Shown in pieces: positions 26,500 through 35,470 of a stretch of DNA of 64,000 nucleotides. How positions within the stretch are numbered: position 1 is the stretch's first letter; each line of letters begins with the position of its first letter. The translations under genes were made by a program, and so were the position numbers. A model generated the notes under the pieces. It was not told the DNA's origin. It did no database searches and was given only the letters and a program-made list of their open reading frames with translations. The stretch is taken from contig NZ_BAGN01000109.1 in assembly GCF_000308835.1 (NCBI RefSeq), positions 1 to 64,000 on the forward strand, written 5' to 3'. Source of the stretch: Nocardia vinacea NBRC 16497. Lineage in GTDB: Bacteria > Actinomycetota > Actinomycetes > Mycobacteriales > Mycobacteriaceae.

Positions 26500-26741
26500 C
26501 CCTGCGGTAATCCGATGCGCTCGCCGATGGACAGCATCAGTGTCGGCGGTTTTCGTGAGGCGACGTTGAAGAAGCTGAAGGGGGCCAGGTTGCGCAGCCC
26601 GTCTCGGTCCACTGTTGCGACCCAGGCGATAGGACGAGGTTGCACGGCGGCCGACAACAGTGTGTACACCTGGGCGTCGTCGAGATCGGCGATCGCATAG
26701 GCGCGACCATCGTCAGCCCGCGTCGCTGCTGAAACATCCAC
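26500..26741 (-). pseudogene. N-terminal fragment of a flavin reductase-like protein
   Basis: From a GTG at 26741 the minus strand encodes AYAIADLDDAQVYTLLSAAV, QPRPIAWVATVDRDG and NLAPFSFFNVASRKPPTLML. These are the start of flavin-reductase-like (FMN-binding split-barrel) proteins. After IGERIG the similarity stops and the second half of the domain is missing. Confidence 0.75.
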
Positions 26742-26783
26742 TGTGCCAAAACCTTTCGTCGCGATCGGCAACATCGCAATAGC

Positions 26784-27599
26784 TTGCGCAACCGATTGCA
26801 CGTGCTGGTGCCGCGCCTGACCGACACCGTGCTCGCAACGGTGTACGACGCGCTCGAGGAGACCGCCAACCGGGCTGGCTACGCCACGTTCGTCTCCAAC
26901 ACCCACGACGACCCGGAGGAGCAGCGGCGCCTCGTATCGCTGCTGCTCGGTCGCGCCGTGGACGGGCTCATCATCGGCGATGCCCGTCTCGACAACGACA
27001 ATATCGCCCGCATGCGTGAACACGGAGCGGACATCGTGCTGCTGAGTCGTCGAAGCCCGGACGCGGAGTCGGTCACGATCGACGATGTTGCAGGTGGCCG
27101 AATCGCCGGGGAACATCTTGTCGCGCTGGGACATCAGCGGATCGGGCTGGTCTGCGGTCCCCTGTATGCCAGCACCGCCGCCGATCGACTCGACGGATTC
27201 CGGGCCGCGCTGGCCGCCGGCGGGGTGGTGCTGCCATCGGAACGAATCTACGAAGAAGGCTTCGATGTCGCGGCTGGTCGCCGCGGAGCGCAGTGGCTAC
27301 TGGACCGTCCCGACGCCCCCACCGCGATCTTCGCGACGAACGACGACTGCGCGATGGGTGTGCTGCGCGAGCGCGGGCTCACCCCGGGACGTGAGGTATC
27401 GGTCTTGGGCTACAACGACATTCCGATCAGCCGCGAGTTGACTGTGCCGCTGTCGACCGTCGGCTGCCCGATTCGGGAGATGGGTATGCGCGCTGCCGAG
27501 ACGATGCTCGCCATGGTGCACCGGCTGCCGGTGTCGTCGGTGATGGTGCAGCCCACCTCCGTGGCCCGCGCTACTACAGGGTGGCCACTATCCATCTGA
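26784..27599 (+). pseudogene. LacI-family regulator lacking its DNA-binding domain
   Basis: A 271-codon frame encodes a complete type I periplasmic-binding-like effector domain of a LacI regulator (VLVPRLTDTVLATVYDALEE, DGLIIGDARL, RIGLVCGPLYASTAADRLDG, AIFATNDDCAMGVLRERG). The N-terminal helix-turn-helix and hinge, about 60 residues, are missing. The frame begins at a TTG without a convincing ribosome site, right beside the flavin reductase fragment. It is best read as a truncated gene. Whether the sensor domain is still made is unknown. Confidence 0.82.
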
Positions 27600-27829
27600 A
27601 TTCGCCGACTTCGACTCGACTCGATGGGGATGTATTTTGCCATCGAGACCGCGCAACTTCGTGTATTGGCTGAACAACCAGCCGATTTCGCTGAATGTCG
27701 GAGCCATTGTTCATGCCACCTCTCGTTCGAGTTCTGTATTAGAAGCAATCATGACGTGACCCCGCTGGTTCGGTCCGGCTGATGTGAGAGTCTTGTTGCC
27801 CACGCTGTGGGCGGGAAGGCTCGATACCG

Positions 27830-28111
27830 ATGACCACCAGGAAGAGGCACACCCCGGAGCAGGTGGTGCGCAAGCTGACCGAGGCCGATCGGCTGCTTGG
27901 TGAGGGCAAGGACGTCGCCGATGTGTGCCGGACGTTGCAGATCACCGAAGCCACCTACTATCGGTGGCGCAACCAGTTCGGCGGGTTGAAGGCCGATGAC
28001 GCCAAGAAACTAAAGGACCTCGAACGCGAAAACGCCACCCTCAAAAGGCTTCTCGCGGAAGCGGAGCTGGAGAAGGCCGCCTTGAAGGAGATCGCGAAGG
28101 GAAACTTCTAG
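27830..28111 (+). CDS. IS3-family transposase OrfA
   Basis: A 93-aa protein with a helix-turn-helix (VADVCRTLQITEATYYRWRN) and a C-terminal leucine-rich coiled coil (LKDLERENATLKRLLAEAEL). It binds the inverted repeats. It also supplies the N-terminus of the OrfAB transposase when ribosomes shift at 28099-28105. The frame ends at TAG 28111. Confidence 0.95.
   Translation: MTTRKRHTPEQVVRKLTEADRLLGEGKDVADVCRTLQITEATYYRWRNQFGGLKADDAKKLKDLERENATLKRLLAEAELEKAALKEIAKGNF
28099..28105 (+). promoter_or_regulatory. programmed -1 frameshift heptamer GGGAAAC
   Basis: In the OrfA phase the codons are AAG GGA AAC, so the heptamer has the X-XXY-YYZ form. Slipping back one base leads into KLLDPERRRAAVAHLMRVL, which joins the OrfB frame without a stop. 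Confidence 0.75.
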
Positions 28112-28134
28112 ACCCGGAACGCCGACGGGCGGCC

Positions 28135-28941
28135 GTGGCACACCTGATGCGTGTTCTCGAGGTGAGCGAGCGGTTCGCATGCCGGGTCACCGGGCAGCAT
28201 CGAAGTACCCAGCGGCGCAGCGTCTCTGCGCAGTCATCGGTGGATCCGGATGCGGCGCTTCGCGCCTGGTTGCGGGACTGGGCGCGCCGGCATCCCCGGC
28301 AGGGATTCCGACGCGCTTACCATGACGCGCGCGGCGAAGGCTGGACGGTCAATCACAAGAAGGTCCAACGGCTCTGGCGTGAGGAGGGCCTGCGGGTTCC
28401 GGTGCGGCGCCGCCGCAAACGCATCGGGACCTCGACGGTCACCGCGGTGACCGCGGACGCACCGAATCGGGTGTGGGCGGTGGACTTTCAGTTCGATGCC
28501 ACCGACGACGGCCGCCCGGTCAAGATCGTCTCGATCGTCGACGAGCACACCCGAGAATGCCTCGGCGGCCTGGTGGAACGATCGATCACCGCCGATCGGC
28601 TCATCGACGAGCTCGACCGCCTGGCCACCGCCCGCGGCTACCCAGACGTGCTGCGCTGCGACAACGGCCCCGAACTGGCGTGCGCGGCGATGCGGGATTG
28701 GGCAGGAGAACGCATCGGGCTGGCGTTCATCCCGCCCGGTCAGCCCTGGCGCAACGGCTACATCGAATCGTTCAACGGCCGGTTACGCGATGAATGCTTG
28801 AACATCAACAGCTTCTGGTCGCTCACCCAGGCTCGAGTTGTGATCAGCGATTGGAAGGATGAATACAACCACCGCCGAAGACATTCCGCACTGGGCTACC
28901 GCGCCCCGGCGGACTACGCTGCTGCCTGCATCCACCGATAA
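28135..28941 (+). CDS. IS3-family transposase OrfB (DDE integrase domain)
   Basis: A 268-aa catalytic part. The first Asp is in VWAVDFQFDAT, the second in VLRCDNGPELA and the Glu in NGYIESFNGRLRDECLN, giving the DD(35)E pattern of IS3 elements. The tail ALGYRAPADYA is also typical. The free frame begins at GTG 28135, but most active product is likely the -1 frameshift fusion with OrfA. The gene appears intact, so the element could still move. Confidence 0.95.
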   Translation: MAHLMRVLEVSERFACRVTGQHRSTQRRSVSAQSSVDPDAALRAWLRDWARRHPRQGFRRAYHDARGEGWTVNHKKVQRLWREEGLRVPVRRRRKRIGTSTVTAVTADAPNRVWAVDFQFDATDDGRPVKIVSIVDEHTRECLGGLVERSITADRLIDELDRLATARGYPDVLRCDNGPELACAAMRDWAGERIGLAFIPPGQPWRNGYIESFNGRLRDECLNINSFWSLTQARVVISDWKDEYNHRRRHSALGYRAPADYAAACIHR

Positions 28942-29084
28942 CCGACTCTCACCACCGGTGGACCGATCCCTGGGGTCCCGTCAATCAGGTTTCCGCAGCT
29001 CAGCCGGTTCTATGGTGTCGGTATTCGCTGTCCGGTGGCGGTATGGAACGGCGAAGGCGGCGATGATGGCGAGCGCACAAATTC

Positions 29085-29280
29085 CGGCGGAGATGGCCCG
29101 ACTAGACGGTCCCGACGCCGCGCTGCGCGCCGAACTAACCGCCGCGATCATTACCGGCATCAGCTTCCTCCGAGAAAAAGTTGGCACCGGTGCGCTTTCT
29201 TGCGCCGACCGCGAAACGTTGCGAACCTATGTCAACCGCATGTCAGCACCTCTGCTCGCCTCTGAATCAATACCGACGGA
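29085..29280 (+). pseudogene. C-terminal fragment of a TetR regulator
   Basis: A segment reading MARLDGPDAALRAELTAAII then TGISFLREKVGTGALSCADR aligns with the C-terminal domain of the TetR at 42174-42851 (ARLDGPDAALRAELLAALI). The HTH is missing. It lies 100 bp after the IS element, so insertion or associated deletion may have removed the 5' part. Confidence 0.75.
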
Positions 29281-29352
29281 CATCTCCCCGACGGTTAGCC
29301 AACCCACGTGGTCCTCGCCAGATATTCCTTGGGAACGCACCGCCTATAGGCC

Positions 29353-30132
29353 TCAATCCCCCGGCCCCATAGTGAAATCACCACCGAGATAACCCCGCAG
29401 CACCTCTTCCTCGTCGAGTTCCCCAGGCGGGCCGTCGTAGGTCACCACACCTTTGTTCAGCAGCACCACCGCATCCGCCATCTCCATTGCCCTGGTCACA
29501 TACTGTTCGACAAGGAGCATGGCGATACCCCGCTCGGCGAGTTCGTGAAGGGCCGCGAAGATCTCATCGACGATTCGGGGCGCAAGGCCCATCGACACCT
29601 CGTCGAGCAAAATTACCTTTGGCTCACCGACATAGGCGCGGGCCAGCGCCAGCATCTGCTGTTGCCCACCCGACAAGCGCCCGGCAATATCGTTCATCCG
29701 TGAGGACAGCGCGGGGAAGACAGCAAATGCGCGCTCGAACGCCTCGGCAAGGTTCGAGCGCCCCTCGCCGAGTTGAAGACGAAGATTCTCGCGGACAGTG
29801 AGGCTTCGGAAAACGCCGCGGCCTTCTGGTATGAGGCAAACCCCCTGGGCGGCTCGCCGATACGGTGCGTCGTCGGTTACGTCGACACCTTCGAGTCTGA
29901 CGGCGCCCACCGTAGGGCGCAGCACTCCTGCGGCGGTTCGCAGTGTCGTTGTTTTTCCCGCTCCATTCGATCCGAGCAAAGCAACTACCTGCCCAGGCGG
30001 GATACTGAACGAGACATTGCGAAGGATTGTGGTCGAACCGTAGCCGGCGCTCACATTGCTCAGCTCCAGTACCGCGTTCGACGATACGTCGCCATGAAGC
30101 GTATCTCGTTGCGCCAGTGGTCGATTGGTCAT
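29353..30132 (-). CDS. livF: LIV-type ABC transporter ATP-binding protein (LivF)
   Basis: A 259-aa ABC ATPase. It has Walker A GSNGAGKTTT, the signature LSGGQQQMLALARA and Walker B KVILLDEVSMGLAP, followed by the switch histidine region replaced by LLVEQY as in LivF proteins. It powers import through the permease fusion encoded immediately upstream, whose stop overlaps its start (ATGA). The partner ATPase is the C-terminal third of that fusion. The binding protein is encoded divergently at 33637. The likely substrate is an aromatic or phenolic-ester compound, judged only from the neighbouring esterase. Confidence 0.94.
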   Translation of the reverse strand: MTNRPLAQRDTLHGDVSSNAVLELSNVSAGYGSTTILRNVSFSIPPGQVVALLGSNGAGKTTTLRTAAGVLRPTVGAVRLEGVDVTDDAPYRRAAQGVCLIPEGRGVFRSLTVRENLRLQLGEGRSNLAEAFERAFAVFPALSSRMNDIAGRLSGGQQQMLALARAYVGEPKVILLDEVSMGLAPRIVDEIFAALHELAERGIAMLLVEQYVTRAMEMADAVVLLNKGVVTYDGPPGELDEEEVLRGYLGGDFTMGPGD

Positions 30133-32876
30133 GCCGGCTGCCCTCCCAGCTCGAGACTACGAACCTCGGGCAAGTCGTCCTCGCCCAGGTAAGCCTTTCG
30201 TACGATCGGCGACAACTGGGTCTCGCGCACGGTCCCCTCGAAGATGGGTTTACCGAAGTCGATGACATAGACGTAATCGCACAAGCTATTCACCAATGCC
30301 ATGTCGTGCTCGATGAGCAGAATGCCGACCCGCTGCTCGCGGACTATGCGTTTGAGGATGGCACCGAAACGCTCGGTTTCGATTCTGTCCAGACCCGAGG
30401 AAGGCTCATCGAGCAACAGCACCTCATAGGAGCCCGCGACACATCGTGCCAACTCGACCAGCCGTCGCTGGCCAGTCGACAGCGTACCGACGCGATCGTC
30501 GGCGACGTCAGCCAATCCGCACAGCTCGAGCGCATGATCGCCACGGCTGCGGACCAATGCCTGCTGCCCAGGTCGGCTCACCAAATGGTTGGCCGGGTTC
30601 CACCCCGCGAACGCTCCTTCGCAACCCATCTCCAGATTCTGACGAGTGGTCAGGGAGTCGAATAGTTCCATGTGCTGGAACGTTCGCCCGATGCCGCGGC
30701 GCGCCCGGGCCGGTGGCCCCAACCGGCGAATACGGCGGTTATCGAGCAGAATTTCGCCGCCATCAGGATCCAGCAACCCGGAGCAGGCGTTGAACACAGT
30801 GGACTTGCCAGCACCGTTCGGGCCGATCAAACCCGTGATCTTTCCGGGTGGAGCGATGAGGTCGACTTGGTCCACAGCCACTACCCCGCCATATCGCACG
30901 ATCAACTTCTCCACGGCGAGCCCAGATCCTCGTCCATTCACGGACGCTGGGTCCGCATTTGATCGGTGCGGTATGCCCACGGGTGACGCGCTACTCGGAG
31001 TCTTCGCAGCGGGCCCCAGTCGGTCGATGAGCTGTCGAATGGTCAGCGGGAGCTGACGGACGTTCTCGGGCGCAATGCTGAGCAGCACCGCGCCGACACC
31101 GAAGAGTGCCGTGAACGCGTAACCGACAGTCGGTCCGGTGGAGATATAAGCCGGCACAACCACTTGACCTGCGGCAGCGAGCACCGAATACCACAACGGC
31201 GGCCCAACAGTCAGCAGAATCAATGCGAACAGCAGCAGTGACAACATCGGCTGGTATCCGTCTCCGCCGACAATGCCGATTGCCGCACCGTCAAGGACTC
31301 CAGCCACCGCAGCCAGCGACGCGGATAAGCAGAACACCAGTACCCGGCTGACGTTGATCGAAGCGCCCGTGGCAGCCAGTCCCGTCGAACTGTCGGCCAT
31401 CGCCCGCAGAAGCCGGCCCAAACGGCTTCGCGTCAGAACAACGACTATGGCGGCGATGACGACCGTGACTGCCAGGACAAAGTAGTAGTAGCCGCGATCG
31501 CTGTCGATATCGATCCAGCTCAGATGCGGCCGTGGAATGGACAGACCGAAACCCAGAGTTCCGAACATATAAGGCTGTGTATAGAACATCTGCTGGAGCA
31601 GAATTCCGAATCCGAGAGTGGCCAGTGCCAGGTAGAGCCCTGGAAAGCGAATCGCGGGAATCGCGAGTACCGCTCCGATGGGTGCGGCGATCGATGCGGC
31701 AGCGAGCAGCGCGACAAACCAGGGCCAGTCGCGATCGACCGCAATATGCGAAAAGGCGGCGACGCCGATGGCCATGAAACTGACGTGAGCCAGCGACACC
31801 TGCCCCGACATCCGCACCAATAGACCCAGTGACAGGAACAGCACAACATAGGCAAGGAACCTCGTCCATTCCACCATGTGGAACCCGGCGAATTGCGGCA
31901 CGGCGACCAACGCCGCCAACAATGCGACCGTCCCTCCCGTCCTGACTGTCCACGGCGCGCGCCACGACGAGCGAGCAGCCATGTGCGGATGACCGCTGAT
32001 ACTCGGTCTGCGCAGCCGAGGAGCAACCAGCAAGAGCCCGAACAGGATCAGGAACGGCAGGCTGCTGGACAGACCGCCCGCCAGCCCAGTCGAGGCGACA
32101 AAATACTTCTGCAACAGCGCCTGGCCGACGCCGATGCCCAACCCTCCCAGGTAGGTCACGGGCAGGTTGGTGAACGCACCAACGGCCGCCGCGCCGAAGG
32201 CTGTCACAACCAGGAACGTCATCGTGGTGGCATCCAATGGCAGCAGCGGAGCCAGCAGCACACCGGAGGCGGCGGCCATCGTCGAGCCGATCGCCCAAGC
32301 CAGCCGCCGGATGCGTACGGGTGGTATACCCATCACGTCGAGCAGTTCGGCATTGTCGACGACCGCTCGCATGGCCAGCCCGGTCCTGCTGTACCGCAAA
32401 AAGGCCGTGAGTGCTACGACGCATGACACGCCGATACCGAAGATGATCAACTGGTATCCCGCTATTGCGGTATCACCCAAATGCACCCCGGCCGTCGGCA
32501 GGAATTGACGAACCTGACGACTGGGTCCCGGCGGAAACAGCAGCTCCAGTCCGCCTTGAACGAATAGCAGCACCCCAACGGTGGCCAGAACCTTCATCGA
32601 GAGGCTCACCATCGCCAAGTGTCGAGCAATCCACTCCAGCAGCAGCCCGACCAATGGGCCGCCGAGCACAATGCAGATCCCGGCGGCGACCGGCCATGGC
32701 AGATCGTGCTGATCGTGCAGAAAATAGAAAAGGAATGCCGAAGCACTGGCCAGTGCGCCGTGTCCGAAATTGAAGATTCCCGACGTCTTATAGGTGAGAA
32801 CGAGTCCGACTCCGGCAAGCGCGAAGATCGAGCCGGTTGTCAGCCCCGCAACGATGAAGGGCAGCACCAGCCTCAC
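30129..32876 (-). CDS. LivH-LivM-LivG fusion: two permeases plus ATPase in one chain
   Basis: A single chain of about 915 aa. First comes a LivH-type permease (FIVAGLTTGSIFALAGVGLV, NFGHGALAS). It is followed by a LivM-type permease (LVRMSGQVSLAHVSFMAIGV, RFPGLYLALATLGFGI). A linker then leads to a LivG-type ATPase (GPNGAGKSTVFNACSG, signature LSTGQRRLVELARC, Walker B EVLLLDEPSSGLD, switch IEHDMALV). The frame extends upstream to 33008, but those 44 residues lack family similarity. The GTG codons at 32876 and 32867 stand next to a GGACGG sequence and begin at the first membrane helix, so I place the start there. It is coupled to livF. Confidence 0.9.
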   Translation of the reverse strand: MRLVLPFIVAGLTTGSIFALAGVGLVLTYKTSGIFNFGHGALASASAFLFYFLHDQHDLPWPVAAGICIVLGGPLVGLLLEWIARHLAMVSLSMKVLATVGVLLFVQGGLELLFPPGPSRQVRQFLPTAGVHLGDTAIAGYQLIIFGIGVSCVVALTAFLRYSRTGLAMRAVVDNAELLDVMGIPPVRIRRLAWAIGSTMAAASGVLLAPLLPLDATTMTFLVVTAFGAAAVGAFTNLPVTYLGGLGIGVGQALLQKYFVASTGLAGGLSSSLPFLILFGLLLVAPRLRRPSISGHPHMAARSSWRAPWTVRTGGTVALLAALVAVPQFAGFHMVEWTRFLAYVVLFLSLGLLVRMSGQVSLAHVSFMAIGVAAFSHIAVDRDWPWFVALLAAASIAAPIGAVLAIPAIRFPGLYLALATLGFGILLQQMFYTQPYMFGTLGFGLSIPRPHLSWIDIDSDRGYYYFVLAVTVVIAAIVVVLTRSRLGRLLRAMADSSTGLAATGASINVSRVLVFCLSASLAAVAGVLDGAAIGIVGGDGYQPMLSLLLFALILLTVGPPLWYSVLAAAGQVVVPAYISTGPTVGYAFTALFGVGAVLLSIAPENVRQLPLTIRQLIDRLGPAAKTPSSASPVGIPHRSNADPASVNGRGSGLAVEKLIVRYGGVVAVDQVDLIAPPGKITGLIGPNGAGKSTVFNACSGLLDPDGGEILLDNRRIRRLGPPARARRGIGRTFQHMELFDSLTTRQNLEMGCEGAFAGWNPANHLVSRPGQQALVRSRGDHALELCGLADVADDRVGTLSTGQRRLVELARCVAGSYEVLLLDEPSSGLDRIETERFGAILKRIVREQRVGILLIEHDMALVNSLCDYVYVIDFGKPIFEGTVRETQLSPIVRKAYLGEDDLPEVRSLELGGQPA

Positions 32877-33522
32877 CCGTCCTGACGTGGTTGTTGGAGG
32901 GTCGGGTGACCTTGCATATCTGTCCTGCCTGTCCCTGTTGGACCGGCGGATCGGCGGAAGAGCCGATTCGCTTGGGATTGCATGTGCGATCGCAGAATGC
33001 GGCATCACACTGCGCCGCGACGTCCACGAGACCTATCGAATCATTCTTCGACATAGCAGCGAAACGTCAGATTATTGACGCACCAATGGTGGGCCAAAGT
33101 GTGCAGTACGTCAAGACTTGGCCCAGTTTTCGGTCAACACCCGGAGATTCGGTTCCGACATCACGGGGCCGCCGACAGCGAAGCACGTCGAGCAGTGGGA
33201 CGTCCCGGCACGATGCACTCAGTCGTACACGTCGAGATGCTCTTCGCAGGGACGATGGGCGCCACGAGGACGTGACACCCCCCGCCTTCACCAGCGCACC
33301 TGCGGATCACAACCCCTCCGACATACGCGATCGCCGATGCCAGCCATCGACACCCACTCGGCGACTGCCACAAGGCGCCGCTACCAACTCGCCTGACGAA
33401 CCGGAACCACATCTGCATCAAGCCGCAGACGGGCCCCCGCCATGACGACGCGTCCGCCTCGATTGGCCGCAGCCAATCCAGATCAGGCCTTGACGTAACT
33501 CAGATCACATTGCACTATTATG

Positions 33523-33538
33523 CGACATTTGCGTGTCG
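33523..33538. promoter_or_regulatory. inverted repeat upstream of binding protein gene
   Basis: CGACA-N6-TGTCG, conserved in arms and position with 22517-22532 while the spacer differs. It is a candidate operator for import and esterase genes. Confidence 0.48.
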
Positions 33539-33636
33539 ATACGTCAACCATCTGAAGAGTAAGCATCCCTTCTGGGTACCTTTCTAGACCCGTCGCGCGC
33601 CGGTCGATCATCCAAATCATTTGCAGGAGGCGAACT

Positions 33637-34860
33637 ATGAAGTTCCCTAATCACCGGTTTTCCACGATCGTCGCAACGTGCGCACTCGCGTTGTCGGCCG
33701 CCGCTTGCGGCAGCTCGTCCTCGAGCGGCGGAGGATCACCTGGTGAGATCGTCATCGGCAATATCGGCGCATACTCGGGCGCATTCGCATCCACCTCGGG
33801 TTTTGTTCCACAAGTCATCGACGCGTGGGCCGAGTCGGTCAATGCGGCCGGCGGACTGAATGGGCATAAGGTTCGCGTCATCACCAAGGACGTCGGCATG
33901 ACGACCGGAGCCGGCGTAACCGCAGTACAAGAACTCATCAACAAGGAACACGTCACAGCCATCCTCGACTTCGATCCCAGCGACACGACCTGGGTCCGTC
34001 TCGCCGCCGCCAAGTCAGTTCCGGTCATCGCCGCATTCTCGAGTCTCGGCAGCCTGCTGAGCCCTAACGTCTTCTCCATCGTCACGTCGCCGATTGCACT
34101 CGCTTACGGCGCCGCAGCCGAAGCCAGGAAATTGGGCGACAAGATCGGCATTGCGTACGCAGCGGAGTCCGCGGAGGGCGGACAAATCGTTGCGATGATG
34201 CAAACATTCGGCGACGGGCTCGGGCTGACACTGGCAACCGCAGTCAAACTCTCTTCCTCGGCTGCGGACTATACTGTGTTCTGTCAGCAGTTGCGCGACT
34301 CCGGTGCCAATTCCTATTTTCTCGGATTCGCTACCGCGACAGCACAGAAGATCACCGACCAATGCTTCCAACAGGGCGTACGCATACCCCAATTATTGAG
34401 CGGTCCGGTAGCGGTGCCCGCATGGAAGACCGACGCCGCGTACGACGGTAGTCCCGTAATCGACGGCGTCGCACCCTTTTTCGACACATCGGTGCCAGGC
34501 CAGAAAGCCTACCGCGATGCGCTGGGCAAGTACGCTCCAAGCCTTGTCGAGTCCAGCTCGACAGGGACCTTCGTCTGGGCGGCCGCGCAGCTTATCGCCA
34601 CCGTCGTCCCAACAATCAGCACCGAAATTACGCCGGAATCCCTGCAGAACGCCTTGTACAGCGTCAAAGACGAGACACTCGGCGGGCTAGTACCGCCGGT
34701 GACCTTCACCAAAGGTCAAACCTCGACTGTCAACTGCTATTTCGTCTGGAAGGTGTCCGGGGGGAATTACACAGCACCCAACGGAACATCCTCCACCTGC
34801 GCCCCCGCCGCCGCGATCGCCCCCGTCGAAAGTGCAGCGGTCAAAGCCGCCGGTGGTTAA
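33637..34860 (+). CDS. ABC transporter substrate-binding lipoprotein (LIV type)
   Basis: A 407-aa type I periplasmic binding protein. The signal peptide ends in ALSAAAC with lipidation at Cys24, then a serine/glycine linker, then the binding domain (EIVIGNIGAYSGAFASTSGF, VNAAGGLNGHKVRVITKDVG, GVRIPQLLSGPVAVPAW). It delivers ligand to the LivHMG/LivF importer encoded divergently. GCAGGAGG lies before ATG 33637. It has a decayed paralogue at 22627. A pair of strong hairpins follows the stop codon. Confidence 0.94.
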   Translation: MKFPNHRFSTIVATCALALSAAACGSSSSSGGGSPGEIVIGNIGAYSGAFASTSGFVPQVIDAWAESVNAAGGLNGHKVRVITKDVGMTTGAGVTAVQELINKEHVTAILDFDPSDTTWVRLAAAKSVPVIAAFSSLGSLLSPNVFSIVTSPIALAYGAAAEARKLGDKIGIAYAAESAEGGQIVAMMQTFGDGLGLTLATAVKLSSSAADYTVFCQQLRDSGANSYFLGFATATAQKITDQCFQQGVRIPQLLSGPVAVPAWKTDAAYDGSPVIDGVAPFFDTSVPGQKAYRDALGKYAPSLVESSSTGTFVWAAAQLIATVVPTISTEITPESLQNALYSVKDETLGGLVPPVTFTKGQTSTVNCYFVWKVSGGNYTAPNGTSSTCAPAAAIAPVESAAVKAAGG

Positions 34861-34875
34861 CCGATGAGATGCCTG

Positions 34876-34902
34876 TCGTGAGTGTCGCGCCGACACTCAC
34901 GA
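34876..34902 (+). terminator. hairpin after binding protein gene
   Basis: TCGTGAGTGTCG and CGACACTCACGA form a perfect 12-bp stem around CGC, 15 bases after the stop codon. Confidence 0.72.
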
Positions 34903-34928
34903 CCGCCCGATTCAACTCCAGGGTGCAT

Positions 34929-34962
34929 GGCGGTGCGACCGGCTCAGGCCGGTCGCACCGCC
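34929..34962 (+). terminator. second, stronger hairpin
   Basis: GGCGGTGCGACCGGC and GCCGGTCGCACCGCC form a perfect 15-bp stem with loop TCAG. Together with the hairpin at 34876 it should separate the binding protein gene from the esterase gene. Confidence 0.7.
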
Positions 34963-35470
34963 GACGAATCCACTGCCAACTAATCGGCGTCCGCCCACAG
35001 AGCAAGTAGTCCAGCCCGACCACGCCCAGTCAGACACGGAGTCCAACCATGGAGCCGATCGATCATCTGCGCTCGTCGACTCTGAGCGGTCGCCGTTCGA
35101 AAGTACGATCGGTTGTCAACCGCCATCTGGCGGACAACGGCTCACGGTTTGCGGGGTGTGCTCAACGCCCGAACGGCCATACGCTGCAATTGCTGACACG
35201 GTCGCCATCAGACAATAGAGCGCCAATGCCTCCAGAGGTCCAGGAGTTACCGCACCGCCATCGTATTCCGCAGTCACACCGATACAACAGTGCCGACGCA
35301 CTCGGTCGCAGTCCAATGCATCACCAAGGCAACGGAATTCGTGGCAAGGCATCAGCCCGGGACGCGCAGCAACATCGATAAAGCGCCGAGAGGGCGCCGA
35401 ACAATGCAGCGATAGAACGGGCATCCGTCCAACGAAAACGTCTCCAAAATATCTAATGAAGGGCCAACTA
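34963..35470. other. intergenic, no gene recognised
   Basis: No coding signature is visible. A short stretch near 35107 resembles bases near 23920 in the other module copy, so part of it belongs to the duplication. It presumably contains the esterase promoter. Confidence 0.45.

Larger units (their letters stand above)
27752..28983 (+). mobile_element. complete IS3-family insertion sequence (1232 bp)
   Basis: The ends are imperfect inverted repeats. The left starts TGACGTGACCCC and the right (complement) starts TGACGGGACCCC; both continue through CGGTCC to TGAGAGTC over about 40 bases. A four-base direct repeat ATCA flanks the element (27748-27751 and 28984-28987), as expected of a target duplication. 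Two overlapping-phase transposase frames lie inside. The flanks are both decayed genes (LacI and TetR remnants). Confidence 0.9.

Noticed and set aside
29773-30192. Plus-strand ORF of 139 codons
   Set aside because: It is antisense to the LivF and LivHMG genes, whose minus-strand frames carry clear ABC motifs.
32877-33008. N-terminal extension of the LivHMG fusion
   Set aside because: It is polar, lacks family similarity and falls in the promoter region shared with the duplicated module.
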